This document shows positions 1 to 8,247 of a stretch of DNA of 64,000 nt, piece after piece. The translations under genes were made by a program, and so were the position numbers. This DNA comes from Pedobacter hiemivivus (GTDB lineage Bacteria; Bacteroidota; Bacteroidia; Sphingobacteriales; Sphingobacteriaceae): NCBI RefSeq assembly GCF_004331685.1, contig NZ_SJSM01000002.1, forward strand, positions 1 through 64,000, given 5' to 3'. How positions within the stretch are numbered: position 1 is the stretch's first letter; every line of letters begins with the position of its first letter. The notes under the pieces are model-generated. The model did not search any database and was not told where the DNA came from. It saw only the letters and a program-made list of their open reading frames with translations.

Positions 1-159
1 CTTCTGACCTTCTTTGCCATAATATTTGACTGTAGACTGATATAAATAACTAAAGTCTAATAATCCCTTAAGCTGTCTGTAAAAATTATCCTGTGGAACA
101 TAATCCGAAAGTTGAAATCGGATAAACAGTTTTTCCTGATAGTCTTTTTTGCCTTGCAT
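1..159 (-). CDS. IS1182-like transposase, N-terminal part (runs off the left edge)
   Basis: The minus-strand frame opens with an ATG at 157-159 and stays open to the edge, giving 53 residues that begin MQGKKDYQEKLF. It contains the block LSDYVPQDNFYRQL followed by LDFSYLY and KYYGKEGQK. This pattern is typical of the N-terminal DUF772 part of IS1182/IS5-type transposases, where the catalytic DDE domain follows. Only the N-terminus is visible, so it cannot be told whether the element is intact. No terminal inverted repeat was recognised between its start codon and position 300. It marks the left end of the accessory DNA. Confidence 0.75.
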   Translation of the reverse strand, partial: MQGKKDYQEKLFIRFQLSDYVPQDNFYRQLKGLLDFSYLYQSTVKYYGKEGQK

Positions 160-243
160 GTTATAAAAATAACAATTAATATATTCATTTACAATTATTT
201 ATGAAAATACTTAGGAATGATTTTCGCAATCAAAACGTAGTAG

Positions 244-417
244 TTAGACATCATTGAATTTTGGTTGGAAGACTATGAGTTGTGCAACAGTAACTATAGC
301 GAGCTCTATATACCGCACTTAAAGGTTTCTCACGACCTAGCCAAACGGATTTACAATAGAGCCCATAACGCTATAGTGCACTTTCAAAAGTACAACAATA
401 TTTGTCATGGGCATTAA
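244..417 (+). pseudogene. Orphan coding remnant, family not recognised
   Basis: A stretch of 57 sense codons ends at TAA 415-417. It is preceded in frame by two consecutive TAG codons at 238-243, and it has no usable start. The translation looks protein-like, for example EFWLEDYELCN, LYIPHLKVSHDLAKRIYNRAHN and AIVHFQKYNN, and it is rich in helix formers. I do not recognise the family. Its position next to a transposase suggests the tail of a gene cut by an insertion or deletion, but it may be a chance open frame. Confidence 0.3.
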
Positions 418-679
418 TCTATTGTCTCGTCGGCAATATTGTGAGATTTTTTAAGTCGAGACTCTTAATTAATACCTCATTTAAGAAGTATGATCTGTTA
501 TTGTTGTTTCTTTATTTCATTGGCTATCTATTTTAGGTGGTACTGGTTAGTTTAAAATCTACTGTAATTTAATCAATGTAAGTTTAGAGAACTACATTCT
601 TCTGTAAGATTATTGTAATGTTTTTGTAGAAAATTATTGCGATAAAATACAATATTTTGGTTGATGAATCAAGGCTTTT

Positions 680-860
680 TTGGTAGCGCTTTATATAGGC
701 TTCGATAACGCTTCGGATAGGGTTGCACCATAGAAGGAGCTTTAAAGGCGTCTCATAGGGCTTTTATAGGACTATTAGTCCTACGATACTCCTATGAGGT
801 GCCTAAGGTACCCCTTAGTCGGTCCTAGCCCTAAGCAAGGCTTCCCGAAGGATATTAAGA
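680..860. other. Palindrome-rich non-coding stretch
   Basis: This gene-free stretch is richer in G and C than its flanks and holds nested inverted repeats. CTCATAGG at 752-759 pairs with CCTATGAG at 791-798, and inside it AGGACT 768-773 pairs with AGTCCT 777-782 around a 3-base loop. Further short repeats such as CTAAGG/CCTTAG and CTTCGG/CCGAAG follow up to about 860. Such clusters occur in mobile-element ends, transfer origins and structured RNAs, but nothing decides between these. The rest of 418-963 shows no other recognisable feature. Confidence 0.35.
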
Positions 861-963
861 CATCCTAAAGAGAGCAGACTTATTAAAATAAAAAATCATT
901 GGGTAATACAGAAAGAAACCGAAATTTCTGCATAGATTTAGAGTAGCACCAATATTATTAACT

Positions 964-1497
964 ATGTACGGCTCCTTACTGCTTCGGCAGGTATCAATAA
1001 CCTTGTTGGTTATGTTAGCTGTCAACCCAATTTACGCACAAAAAAGTACCGCTAGTGGCTATGCTAGTCAGGCCGTATTCAAAGAGTCTTCGGTTAATTA
1101 TCTTCCAGATAGGATTATTGGTAAATGGATCACCGAAAAGAAAAATCTCATCGTCGAAATTTATAAGTCCGGAGTTGAATTTAAAGCAAAAGTGTTATGG
1201 TTTAGTGATGAAGATAATTTGACTGAACCTATTGATAGTAGGACGGATTTTAGAAATCCTAACCCTACATTGAGAAGCCGGAAGCTTCTGGGAATGGAAG
1301 TATTAAAGCAACTTAAGTTTATAGAGGAATCAAATAGTTGGGAGCAGGGGGTCATCTATGATTCGCTGAGTGGTAAGGAATGGAGCTCCTGTGCTTTTTT
1401 TACAGATAAAGGGCGCTTGCGTGTAAAGGGCTACTGGCGATTTAAAATGCTATGTAAAAGCCTGGACTTTTTACCTTATAAGGGCTGTGTTAAATAA
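964..1497 (+). CDS. DUF2147 family exported protein
   Basis: The 177-residue product has an N-terminal signal sequence (hydrophobic residues about 9-22, ending at YAQ). It then shows the DUF2147 pattern: GKWITEKKNLIVEIYK at about 53-68, FKAKVLWF, an NPNPTLRSRKLLGMEVL block, and a final WRFKMLCKSLDF. DUF2147 proteins are small beta-rich periplasmic or surface proteins of unknown function that fold like lipocalin-type barrels. The usual GKxxxCxxW segment is present as GKEWSSCAFF. The start is the only ATG consistent with the signal peptide. The gene stands alone upstream of a barrel gene on the same strand. Confidence 0.8.
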   Translation: MYGSLLLRQVSITLLVMLAVNPIYAQKSTASGYASQAVFKESSVNYLPDRIIGKWITEKKNLIVEIYKSGVEFKAKVLWFSDEDNLTEPIDSRTDFRNPNPTLRSRKLLGMEVLKQLKFIEESNSWEQGVIYDSLSGKEWSSCAFFTDKGRLRVKGYWRFKMLCKSLDFLPYKGCVK

Positions 1498-1577
1498 TTA
1501 TAACATAGGTCAAAACATTGTGGATATATTTTATAGGATTATGTAACAATTTCAATCCTATTGCTACTAATTGAGGT

Positions 1578-4025
1578 ATGAAATCTTATCTAAAATATCT
1601 CGCCTTTTTGTTTGTCGTAGCTGTACCAATTTTTAGCGCAAATGCCCAGTTTTCTTTTGGTGGGGCAACTAAGCCAACGGTAACAGGTCGGGTTACTGCG
1701 GTAATCCTCGATTCCCTTACTAAAAAGCCTATCGATTATGCGAGTATTTCCCTGTTTAATGCAAAGGACAATAAATCGGTTAATGGAGGTTTAACGGATG
1801 ATAAGGGGAAAGTAGTACTACAAAATGTAGCCCCAGATGATTATAAGCTAACTATTGGTTTTATGGGGTATAAGACTAAAACCATATTGGTTAAAACTAC
1901 CGCTGGGAAACCGGATCAAAATGTGGGTGTAATTTACATTAGCCCTACAGCAGGTAATTTAAAGGAGGTAGAAATTACGGGGCAAGCAGCGCTGATCGAG
2001 AATAAGATTGATAAACTGGTTTACAATGCAGAACAGGACATTACAAATGCTGGTGGTGATGCTACTGATGTGATGCGTAAGGTGCCGATGCTTTCGGTAG
2101 ATATCAATGGGAATGTTCAGTTACGCGGTAGCTCGGTTAGGGTTTTGATTAATGGAAAGCCATCTGGAACAATGGCAAATAGTGTTGCCGATGCTTTGAA
2201 AATGATTCCGGCAGAGCAGATTAAAAGTGTTGAAGTAATCACTAGTCCTTCTGCCAAATATGATGCTGAGGGATCTGGTGGGATTATAAACATCATTACC
2301 AAGAAGAAAACGGCTGAGGGGACGAGTGGGAATGTAAGTGCAACAGCCGGTACGCGCTCAAATAATGGTTCTTTTAACTTAAATGTTAAAACGGGTCGCT
2401 TAGCGGTAAACGGAAGTTTAGGCCTAAATCAAGCTTATCCGCAAAATTCCAAAGTCGTTATTTTTAACAGCGCAACAGTTGAGGGCGTCACAAATACGAC
2501 ATTGCAAGATGGTTATTCTAAATGGTCTAGGGTAGGGTATAACGGAAGTTTGGGACTGGATTACGATTTCAATGGGTACAATAACATCAGTACAACTGCC
2601 AAAATGAATCGCTTTTCTAATGGTGGGCCAGGCAGTTCAGTAATCACCAGGAACGATATGGTCTCTACCAATATCAGGGATATGGACATGAGTTTTAATA
2701 ACCTGGATTGGAATGTGGATTATAGAAAAACCACGAAACGGGATGGTGAGGAATTTAGTGTTTCTGCGCAATTATCTGCCGGACGTAATGGTAGCGATTT
2801 TAGTAATAGATTTATTAGTGCGGGTATCCCTGATCTGATCGTTTTAGGACATAATACAGGTAAAAATAATGAGTACACGGTACAAAGTGATTATGTATAT
2901 CCATTCAGTAAAACAACAGTTTTTGAAACTGGTGTAAAGGGAATCTTCAGGAATATTATAAGTGATTATGATCAGGCGCAACAGGATTTTGATTATGACC
3001 AAAATGTAGCGGCAGCCTATGGTGTGATCGGTTTTAAATTGACTAAAAAGATAACAGTTAAGGCTGGCTTAAGGGCCGAGTATACTAAAATAGATGGCTT
3101 GGCTGGTCATACTTTAGATTTTGATAACGATTATTTTAACCTGTTTCCGAGCATGGTGATTTCGAAGACTTTAAAAGGAATGACTACCCTTAAGCTGAGT
3201 TATAACCGCAGAGTACAACGCCCAAGCTTATTCTATTTAAATCCTTTCAGAAATGAGAGTGATGTGTTTAATCCAATGGAGGGTAACCCAAAGTTAGCTC
3301 CAGAGTTGACGGATAATATAGAACTAGGCTATTCTACCTTTATTAAGGGATCGGTAATTACAGCCTCGGTGTTTTACAAAAATACTCAGGATGTGATTGA
3401 GAGTTTTATACGGCCAATAGTTGATAATGGTGTGGGGAAAAACCTGACTACCTATATCAATGTGGGAACTAGCCAGTCCTACGGTTTTAATGTTTTTGGT
3501 TCTTATAATCCAAAACCTAAATGGACTTTAATGGCCAATCTGGGCTTAAATACTTATGAGGTTAATAGTCGTGACAAAGATGTAAGTACAGGCACATTTT
3601 TGAATTATACTGCTTTTGCGCGTTCGGCCTATGCTTTGCCTAAGGGTTGGACTACTGAGCTTTGGGGTGTGATTAATGCACCAAAACGTACCTTTCAGGG
3701 GAAGACTGATATGATGTATTTTTATGGTGCTGCGGTGAAAAAGGAGATTTTAAAGAAAAAAGCAACCATTGGTGTAAATGTTTTGAATCCTTTTAACCGG
3801 GATTTGAACATTAAAACTACAAACACTACGGCCAATTCGTTTCAGCGTAGCGATATTCATTACCCTTTGCGTTCTTTTGGGATAAACTTTAGCTATAAGT
3901 TTGGTAAGATGAACTTTGATGCTAAAAAGAAGAAGGTTAATAATGATGATGTAAAGAAAGAAGAACAACAACAGGGCGGCGGTAACGGTGGTGGTGGCGG
4001 AGTTGGTGGATTACAGGGGAATTAG
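1578..4025 (+). CDS. Outer-membrane beta-barrel protein with carboxypeptidase-like N-terminal domain
   Basis: This 815-residue protein starts with a signal peptide ending SANAQ (residue 24). A carboxypeptidase D regulatory-like domain follows (about 38-130, with PIDYASISLFN and GGLTDDKGKV). A plug-like domain comes next (about 132-240, with LRGSSVRVLINGKPSG and EVITSPSAKYDAEGSGGIINIITKKK), then an outer-membrane barrel of the OMP_b-brl_3 type ending in SFGINFSYKFGK. The C-terminus is a lysine-rich then glycine-rich tail. It probably sits in the outer membrane and may take part in TonB-linked uptake, but the substrate is unknown. Its last 130 bases plus downstream DNA are repeated at 13252-13409. 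Confidence 0.88.
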   Translation: MKSYLKYLAFLFVVAVPIFSANAQFSFGGATKPTVTGRVTAVILDSLTKKPIDYASISLFNAKDNKSVNGGLTDDKGKVVLQNVAPDDYKLTIGFMGYKTKTILVKTTAGKPDQNVGVIYISPTAGNLKEVEITGQAALIENKIDKLVYNAEQDITNAGGDATDVMRKVPMLSVDINGNVQLRGSSVRVLINGKPSGTMANSVADALKMIPAEQIKSVEVITSPSAKYDAEGSGGIINIITKKKTAEGTSGNVSATAGTRSNNGSFNLNVKTGRLAVNGSLGLNQAYPQNSKVVIFNSATVEGVTNTTLQDGYSKWSRVGYNGSLGLDYDFNGYNNISTTAKMNRFSNGGPGSSVITRNDMVSTNIRDMDMSFNNLDWNVDYRKTTKRDGEEFSVSAQLSAGRNGSDFSNRFISAGIPDLIVLGHNTGKNNEYTVQSDYVYPFSKTTVFETGVKGIFRNIISDYDQAQQDFDYDQNVAAAYGVIGFKLTKKITVKAGLRAEYTKIDGLAGHTLDFDNDYFNLFPSMVISKTLKGMTTLKLSYNRRVQRPSLFYLNPFRNESDVFNPMEGNPKLAPELTDNIELGYSTFIKGSVITASVFYKNTQDVIESFIRPIVDNGVGKNLTTYINVGTSQSYGFNVFGSYNPKPKWTLMANLGLNTYEVNSRDKDVSTGTFLNYTAFARSAYALPKGWTTELWGVINAPKRTFQGKTDMMYFYGAAVKKEILKKKATIGVNVLNPFNRDLNIKTTNTTANSFQRSDIHYPLRSFGINFSYKFGKMNFDAKKKKVNNDDVKKEEQQQGGGNGGGGGVGGLQGN

Positions 4026-4062
4026 CCAATTAGTTTATTTTTTTAAAATATTGTTATATTCA
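3895..4062 (+). repeat. Direct repeat, copy A (3' end of barrel gene and downstream DNA)
   Basis: The segment from the codons for YKFGK to about 40 bases beyond the stop codon is found again at 13252-13409 in the same orientation. It shows many substitutions and a deletion of the glycine-rich part. Shared landmarks are AAGTTTGGTAAGAT, the run of lysine codons, GGAGTTGGTGGATT, and TTAGCCAATTA followed by a T-rich ATATTGTTA block. This copy is the intact source; the other is a remnant. Confidence 0.85.
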
Positions 4063-4143
4063 TTCCATTGTTTCCGATAAAAGTAATGGGATAGCCCGAG
4101 CCAACCCGTTTTTTTATACTTTTAAGTTACCACACCTAAAAGT

Positions 4144-4452
4144 ATGTTTAAACGTGCAACATTTTCCGGACATCCGGTATTCGCCCAATTAACTGGCATG
4201 ATTTTACCATCCTATCTATATTATTTAACTGACTTGGCCGAGTATGATATCGAATTAGAACCTCGTGAAACAAGTATTTATTACAATTCTGCTGATGGTA
4301 AATATTATTCAGATGCACAATTTCTAAATTTAGCAATGGATGCCTATTACATGCCCTTTACTGATTTTTCTTCAGGTAAATATTATAAAGTCGTGCTAGG
4401 TAAAATTGTGATGTCAGGAATTGCAATTACTAGAATTGGGACTGAGGAGTAA
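4144..4452 (+). pseudogene. Stand-alone C-terminal domain of the cysteine-rich (PLA2-like) protein family
   Basis: The 102-residue frame matches the last 90 residues of the protein at 14876-16183. Shared elements are LPSYLYYLTDL against LPFYAYYLTSL, then NxxDGKYYSDAQF, DAYY and GKYY. There is no signal sequence and no cysteine-rich centre, so this is probably the 3' end of a copy whose front was lost. The alternative is a small intact gene starting at ATG 4144. Its position just after the barrel gene mirrors the order of the second set of remnants at 13.2-16.2 kb. Confidence 0.6.
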
Positions 4453-4902
4453 AGTGGAGATTGAGGTGAGGCGGATGTATGTTCATCTTGTTTAGATCAG
4501 ATGTAGTCAATTTGTATGTGGTTAGTAAAGAGCAATTGCTAATCACATACAATTGTATTGAAAAAAATGGTCTTTGATATTTAAACTCTTTGCATTAAGA
4601 TTTTTTTATTTGTGATCATTCGTTTCTGAATAGGTAAATACGAGAGGCTAATCTAGTAATAATACCAATATTCTTCGCACGCTCTTTAAGTTTCGAATTG
4701 TGAACGCTTGAATTTAAAAGTGTTAAGGTCTTCTTTTTGCAAGAAATGATAGTGTTATTAAAAACAGCGCAAGATAATTTGTTCAAATTATTGGTTCAAA
4801 GTTTATAAATAAGAGTTGATAGAGTAAATTAGAACTCTACTCTGGGAAAGCAGACGTAAATCAATATCAGAACTGAACCAGCAGAACATACTCCGAAGAT
4901 TA
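4453..4902. other. Gene-free stretch with one strong stem-loop
   Basis: No coding frame is convincing here on either strand. The main structure is a 14-base inverted repeat: 4512-4525 (TTGTATGTGGTTAG) pairs with 4539-4552 around a 13-base loop, with a single G-U wobble. No T-run follows on either strand, so a classic terminator is unlikely. A weaker pair AGAGTA/TACTCT lies near 4820-4845. The stretch separates the 4144 remnant from the convergent leader-peptide gene. Confidence 0.4.
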
Positions 4903-4940
4903 CAAATAAACGCCCCATAATCTATTTGTTTATGAGGCGT
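4903..4940 (-). terminator. Rho-independent terminator of the leader-peptide gene
   Basis: On the minus strand the 11-base arm 4940-4930 (ACGCCTCATAA) pairs with 4920-4910 with one mismatch around a 9-base loop. It is followed by a T-rich TTATTTG run. It lies about 50 bases past the stop codon of the peptide gene at 4993-5217, the right place to end that transcript. Confidence 0.65.
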
Positions 4941-4992
4941 CCCTAAAGAAAATGATCTTGATCATCTCTGTATGTTTCTCTTTTACTGATGT

Positions 4993-5217
4993 TCACGGTT
5001 CATCTATCGGTTCTTGATTGTCGCATGGCCACGGTCTACACGGTGTATTATCCGATCCAGGTCCCCCTATGCCGACTCCCCCTGATTCTGTGGGTGGCTT
5101 ATCGCATTCCAGGCATGGTGCTAATGTGTCGTCACCAGGATCTTCTACATCGGATCCTCCTAAAATCTTTTTCATTTCGCTTCTTGAAAGTGACTTTACT
5201 GCTAAATCTGTTTTCAT
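4993..5217 (-). CDS. Double-glycine leader peptide precursor, cysteine-rich core
   Basis: This gene encodes a 74-residue precursor. Residues 1-21 form a leader, MKTDLAVKSLSRSEMKKILGG, shortened here as MKTDLAVKSL...LSRSEMKKILGG. The LSRxEMKKIxGG ending is the hallmark of Bacteroidetes GG-leader natural-product and bacteriocin-like precursors cut by C39 peptidases. The predicted core of 53 residues (from SDVEDPG) is acidic, rich in Pro, Gly and Asp, and has four cysteines in two PCxxC-type pairs (PCLEC and PCRPWPC). Two disulfides are therefore possible. The matching exporter set lies at 6638-11767 on the opposite strand. Whether the product is a signal, bacteriocin or other peptide cannot be told. 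A plus-strand frame over the same bases is a shadow. Confidence 0.82.
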   Translation of the reverse strand: MKTDLAVKSLSRSEMKKILGGSDVEDPGDDTLAPCLECDKPPTESGGVGIGGPGSDNTPCRPWPCDNQEPIDEP

Positions 5218-5474
5218 ACAGGTTTTGTTTTAAGTTATTTACTTAAATCTAATGTTTAAAAAGTTCAAAAAAAAATATTTTTACATTTCAGTTGTCCCGT
5301 GTGATAGAATTCTGGTAAAGACGTAAAGGTTCTTGATGCTAATACATCAAGACCAAGTGTGAATAAGATTCCTGCAGGATCAGTAATGTATTAAGAGCGA
5401 GAAGTAGGGGCCTGCTTGTTAACCATTTTGTTAAAAAAAGCAAATAGAGTTGCCAAACAGGAGCTTATTGTTTT
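5218..5474. other. Upstream region of the leader-peptide gene
   Basis: This intergenic region should hold the peptide promoter (minus strand). A TTG lies in a T-run near 5270, with a TAGATTTA box about 14 bases further on. That is one mismatch from TAnnTTTG with short spacing, so it is only a candidate. A stem-loop at 5328-5354 (GGTTCTTGATG pairing with CATCAAGACC, six-base loop) has no T-run. No coding frame is supported. Confidence 0.35.
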
Positions 5475-6545
5475 TTTTATCTACTTCAATATCATCCAGT
5501 TTAAAGATTAAGCGAAAAGCAACTGATGTTATTCTGTGTCATGATTAATGACTGATCATGAAGGATGGGAACTGTATTCGCATATTCTACAATCATCCTA
5601 ATCATTTTCTGGTACATTAAGTATCGTTTTTTGTTATCATTTTCATAATAACTCTTTTTAAACTGGCGGTCGAATTCATCATTAAAATAGCCGGTATAAT
5701 TGGGATCGTTGGAGACTTTTGTTTTTGGAATAAAACATGGCGAGGTAATTCTCTCCATCTGGGTAATCGGCTACCCATGACCCCCTGAAAAAATTCACCT
5801 TGTTTTTAGAGATGAGATCTTTTAAGCTTGCACCGGGACTTACATCTACCTTCACCCGGATGCCAAGGGCACCGAGTTCGGCATGGATAAATTCAATCAG
5901 GTCTTTGTAAGTGCTAGAGGTGCCCAAGGTTAATTGAGGTATGCCTTTTCAGTCAGGGAAGCCTGCCTCTGCAAGTAATTCTGAGGCTCTTTGTGGATTG
6001 TAAATGATAACCTTTAACAGCAACGCTGTCGAACACGGGTATTCCACGAGGAATAAAATCCGAAGTGGCAGGCATGCCAATGCTGTTTCTAAAATATTTA
6101 ATCAGCTTAGGTTTGTCGATTGCATAATTGATTTTTTGTCTTAAGGTCTAAACCTTAAAGGAGAGTTTTGGACGATTTTTTTTGAGGTGTCCACCAAAAT
6201 ACCTACGTGGTAACTGCCATCTACTTTGTCAAAAAAGTTGAGGTCTTTTTTGATGAAATTCATGAAAGCATTTTGCTTATCGCTAATAAAAGTAACTTTT
6301 ACTGCATCCAGATAGGGGAGTTGCTGATTGCCGGCTTGTTCCCAGTAACGCTCATTTTTTAGCATGACTAATATTTCGTCTTCTTTCCAGTATTTAAATT
6401 TAAAAGGACCGGTATCTATTGGATGGCTTGCTATAATGTTCTACAATTTCCAGGGGTGCTACCGACCAATATTGTGTGGTTATATTTATTAACACTTGAA
6501 AGGGCTTCACGAGTCTTATCTGGAAGGTGCTGTCATTGATTGCCT
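5475..6545 (-). pseudogene. Decayed copy of the family 5 peptide-binding lipoprotein
   Basis: The minus strand reads, in several frames, as pieces of the intact protein at 16256-17887: QLPYLDAVKVTFISDKQ, FFDKVDGSY, LRDLISK-like, WVADYPDGENYLAMFYSKNK, YTGYFNDEFDR and VPILHDQSLIMTQNNIS. About 145 N-terminal residues are missing. An internal deletion joins FFDKVDGSY to VGILVDTSK, dropping about 30 residues present in the intact copy. At least three frameshifts break the rest. It is clearly non-functional and points to a past duplication of the locus. Confidence 0.88.
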
Positions 6546-6637
6546 GAGATTAGTTTCGTTAATTTGAGGCAACTACAACTATATATCGATAATAATAATC
6601 TATATTGTCTCCTGTTTAAAACAACCAAGTGTCTTGT

Positions 6638-8221
6638 ATGTGGATAACGTCTCGATCGAATAAAGAAAATACTGTAGCTGTTCTTATTGCCTTCCTTAAA
6701 AAAATAAGTGTTTGGGTTAGTTCTGGTACTATAGATAACTGTTTAAATGATCATCCCGACTATCCGAGCCTCCTTGCGCTTAGCGATTGCCTGACGGAAT
6801 GGAAGATACCCAATAGTGCATACCAGATTGATAAAAACGAATACGATAAAGGAGAGTTCTCATTTCCTTTGATCGCACATCTTAAAAAGAGTGGGCGGTT
6901 TATTCTGGTTAATGACATTAGCAATGGTATAGTAAATTATACAGATGAAAAAAAACATAAGATTTCCATGCCAGAAGACGAGTTTCTACTACTGTGGGAT
7001 GGTATTGTTTTATACGCTGAAGCAACGCCAGAAAGTGGAGAGAAAGGTTATAAGCTGAAGAGGTTTAAAGATATATTAAACGAATTACGTATTCCTGCAT
7101 TGGTTACAGCCTTTTTTTTTGGTATTGTGTATGTCTTTTTTCAGGTCGAGATAACCTGGGTTTTTACAGCTTTAAGTATACTAACCTTAACAGCTTTAGT
7201 AGTTAATGTATTTTTGCTAATATATAGTATTAATAACGATAACCCTTTTGTACAAAACCTCTGTAGCTTGGGTAATAAAAACGATTGCAATACAATTTTA
7301 AAATCCAAGGAAGCGAAAATCGCAGACTGGTTGAGCTGGAGTGAAGTTGGTTTTTTTTATTTTTCAGGTTCATTGATTGGCCTTTTGTTTGTAAAGAATG
7401 CAGTTCCGATTTTGGCGATTTTAAATCTATGTTGTTTGCCTTACACATTTTGGTCGATATGGTATCAATATAGATCCAAAAACTGGTGTGTATTATGTTG
7501 TAGTATTCAGGCCTTATTATGGTTGCAGTTCGTAGTCTTTGCTGTCGGCGTAGGTTATACTGTGCCCGCTCTGGAAGTAACAACAGCAATTGCTCTTGTG
7601 ATTAGCTTTTCAATCCCAATTGTAATATGGGCATTTGTTAAGCCATTTATGGTGAAGGCAGAGCAACTGAAATCTTTAAAACAACAACTGAAGAAATTTA
7701 AATATAACTCCAATTTGTTTAATCAGGTTTTAACCAACCAATCACGGTTCTCAGTGCCAAATGATATTATGCCTATTGTCTTGGGCAATGCTGAAGCCGA
7801 AACGATCATCACGATGGTCAGCAATCCTTTTTGTAGGCCATGTGCTACTACACACAAAATACTAGATGAATGGCTAAATACAAGGAATGACATTCAAGTA
7901 AAAATAGTTTTCACCACGGCGAATCATGATGATGATCCTAAAACAAAAGTTGCCAGACATTTAACAGCACTAAGTTTACGGGAAGATAAAAGTGAAGTCG
8001 AGCTGGCTTTAAACGATTGGTATGATAGCACAAAAAAAGATTACGATGCTTGGGCAAAAAAATATCCTATGCACGTTAATGGTGATGTGGAAGTGATTAT
8101 ACAAAGACAAAAAGAATGGTGCGAGTTGATAGAGGTGACTTTTACACCCGCTATTTTGGTTAATGGCTATAAATTGCCTGATCCATATAGATTAGCTGAT
8201 ATTAAATATTTATTGGGTTAA
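6638..8221 (+). CDS. C39-like / VKOR / thioredoxin fusion membrane protein (disulfide formation for the exported peptide)
   Basis: From ATG 6638 the protein has 527 residues; a GTG at 6629 is possible but less likely. Residues about 10-130 resemble a C39 peptidase fold without catalytic residues (HPDYPSLLALSDCL). Next comes a multi-helix vitamin K epoxide reductase-type domain with Cys209, Cys217 and an active-site-like Cys284-x-x-Cys287. The C-terminus is a thioredoxin/DsbA-like domain with Cys399-Arg-Pro-Cys402 and a cis-proline-like TFTPAILVNG. VKOR-Trx fusions oxidise thiols and pass disulfides to substrates. Placed just upstream of a C39 exporter and near a four-cysteine GG peptide, its likely job is folding that peptide outside the cytoplasm. 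This role is inferred from context. Confidence 0.85.
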   Translation: MWITSRSNKENTVAVLIAFLKKISVWVSSGTIDNCLNDHPDYPSLLALSDCLTEWKIPNSAYQIDKNEYDKGEFSFPLIAHLKKSGRFILVNDISNGIVNYTDEKKHKISMPEDEFLLLWDGIVLYAEATPESGEKGYKLKRFKDILNELRIPALVTAFFFGIVYVFFQVEITWVFTALSILTLTALVVNVFLLIYSINNDNPFVQNLCSLGNKNDCNTILKSKEAKIADWLSWSEVGFFYFSGSLIGLLFVKNAVPILAILNLCCLPYTFWSIWYQYRSKNWCVLCCSIQALLWLQFVVFAVGVGYTVPALEVTTAIALVISFSIPIVIWAFVKPFMVKAEQLKSLKQQLKKFKYNSNLFNQVLTNQSRFSVPNDIMPIVLGNAEAETIITMVSNPFCRPCATTHKILDEWLNTRNDIQVKIVFTTANHDDDPKTKVARHLTALSLREDKSEVELALNDWYDSTKKDYDAWAKKYPMHVNGDVEVIIQRQKEWCELIEVTFTPAILVNGYKLPDPYRLADIKYLLG

Positions 8222-8247
8222 TCGTTCTGAATAAAGCTATAGCTTGA

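Noticed and set aside
4512..4552. 14-base stem-loop as a terminator
   Set aside because: No T-run follows on either strand, so it is listed only as a stem-loop.
5018..5233. 71-residue plus-strand frame over the leader-peptide gene
   Set aside because: It is the shadow of the GG-leader gene; only the minus strand shows a recognised leader and a terminator in the right place.
7230..7589. 119-residue minus-strand frame inside the VKOR fusion gene
   Set aside because: Antisense shadow of a well-supported membrane protein, with no family features.
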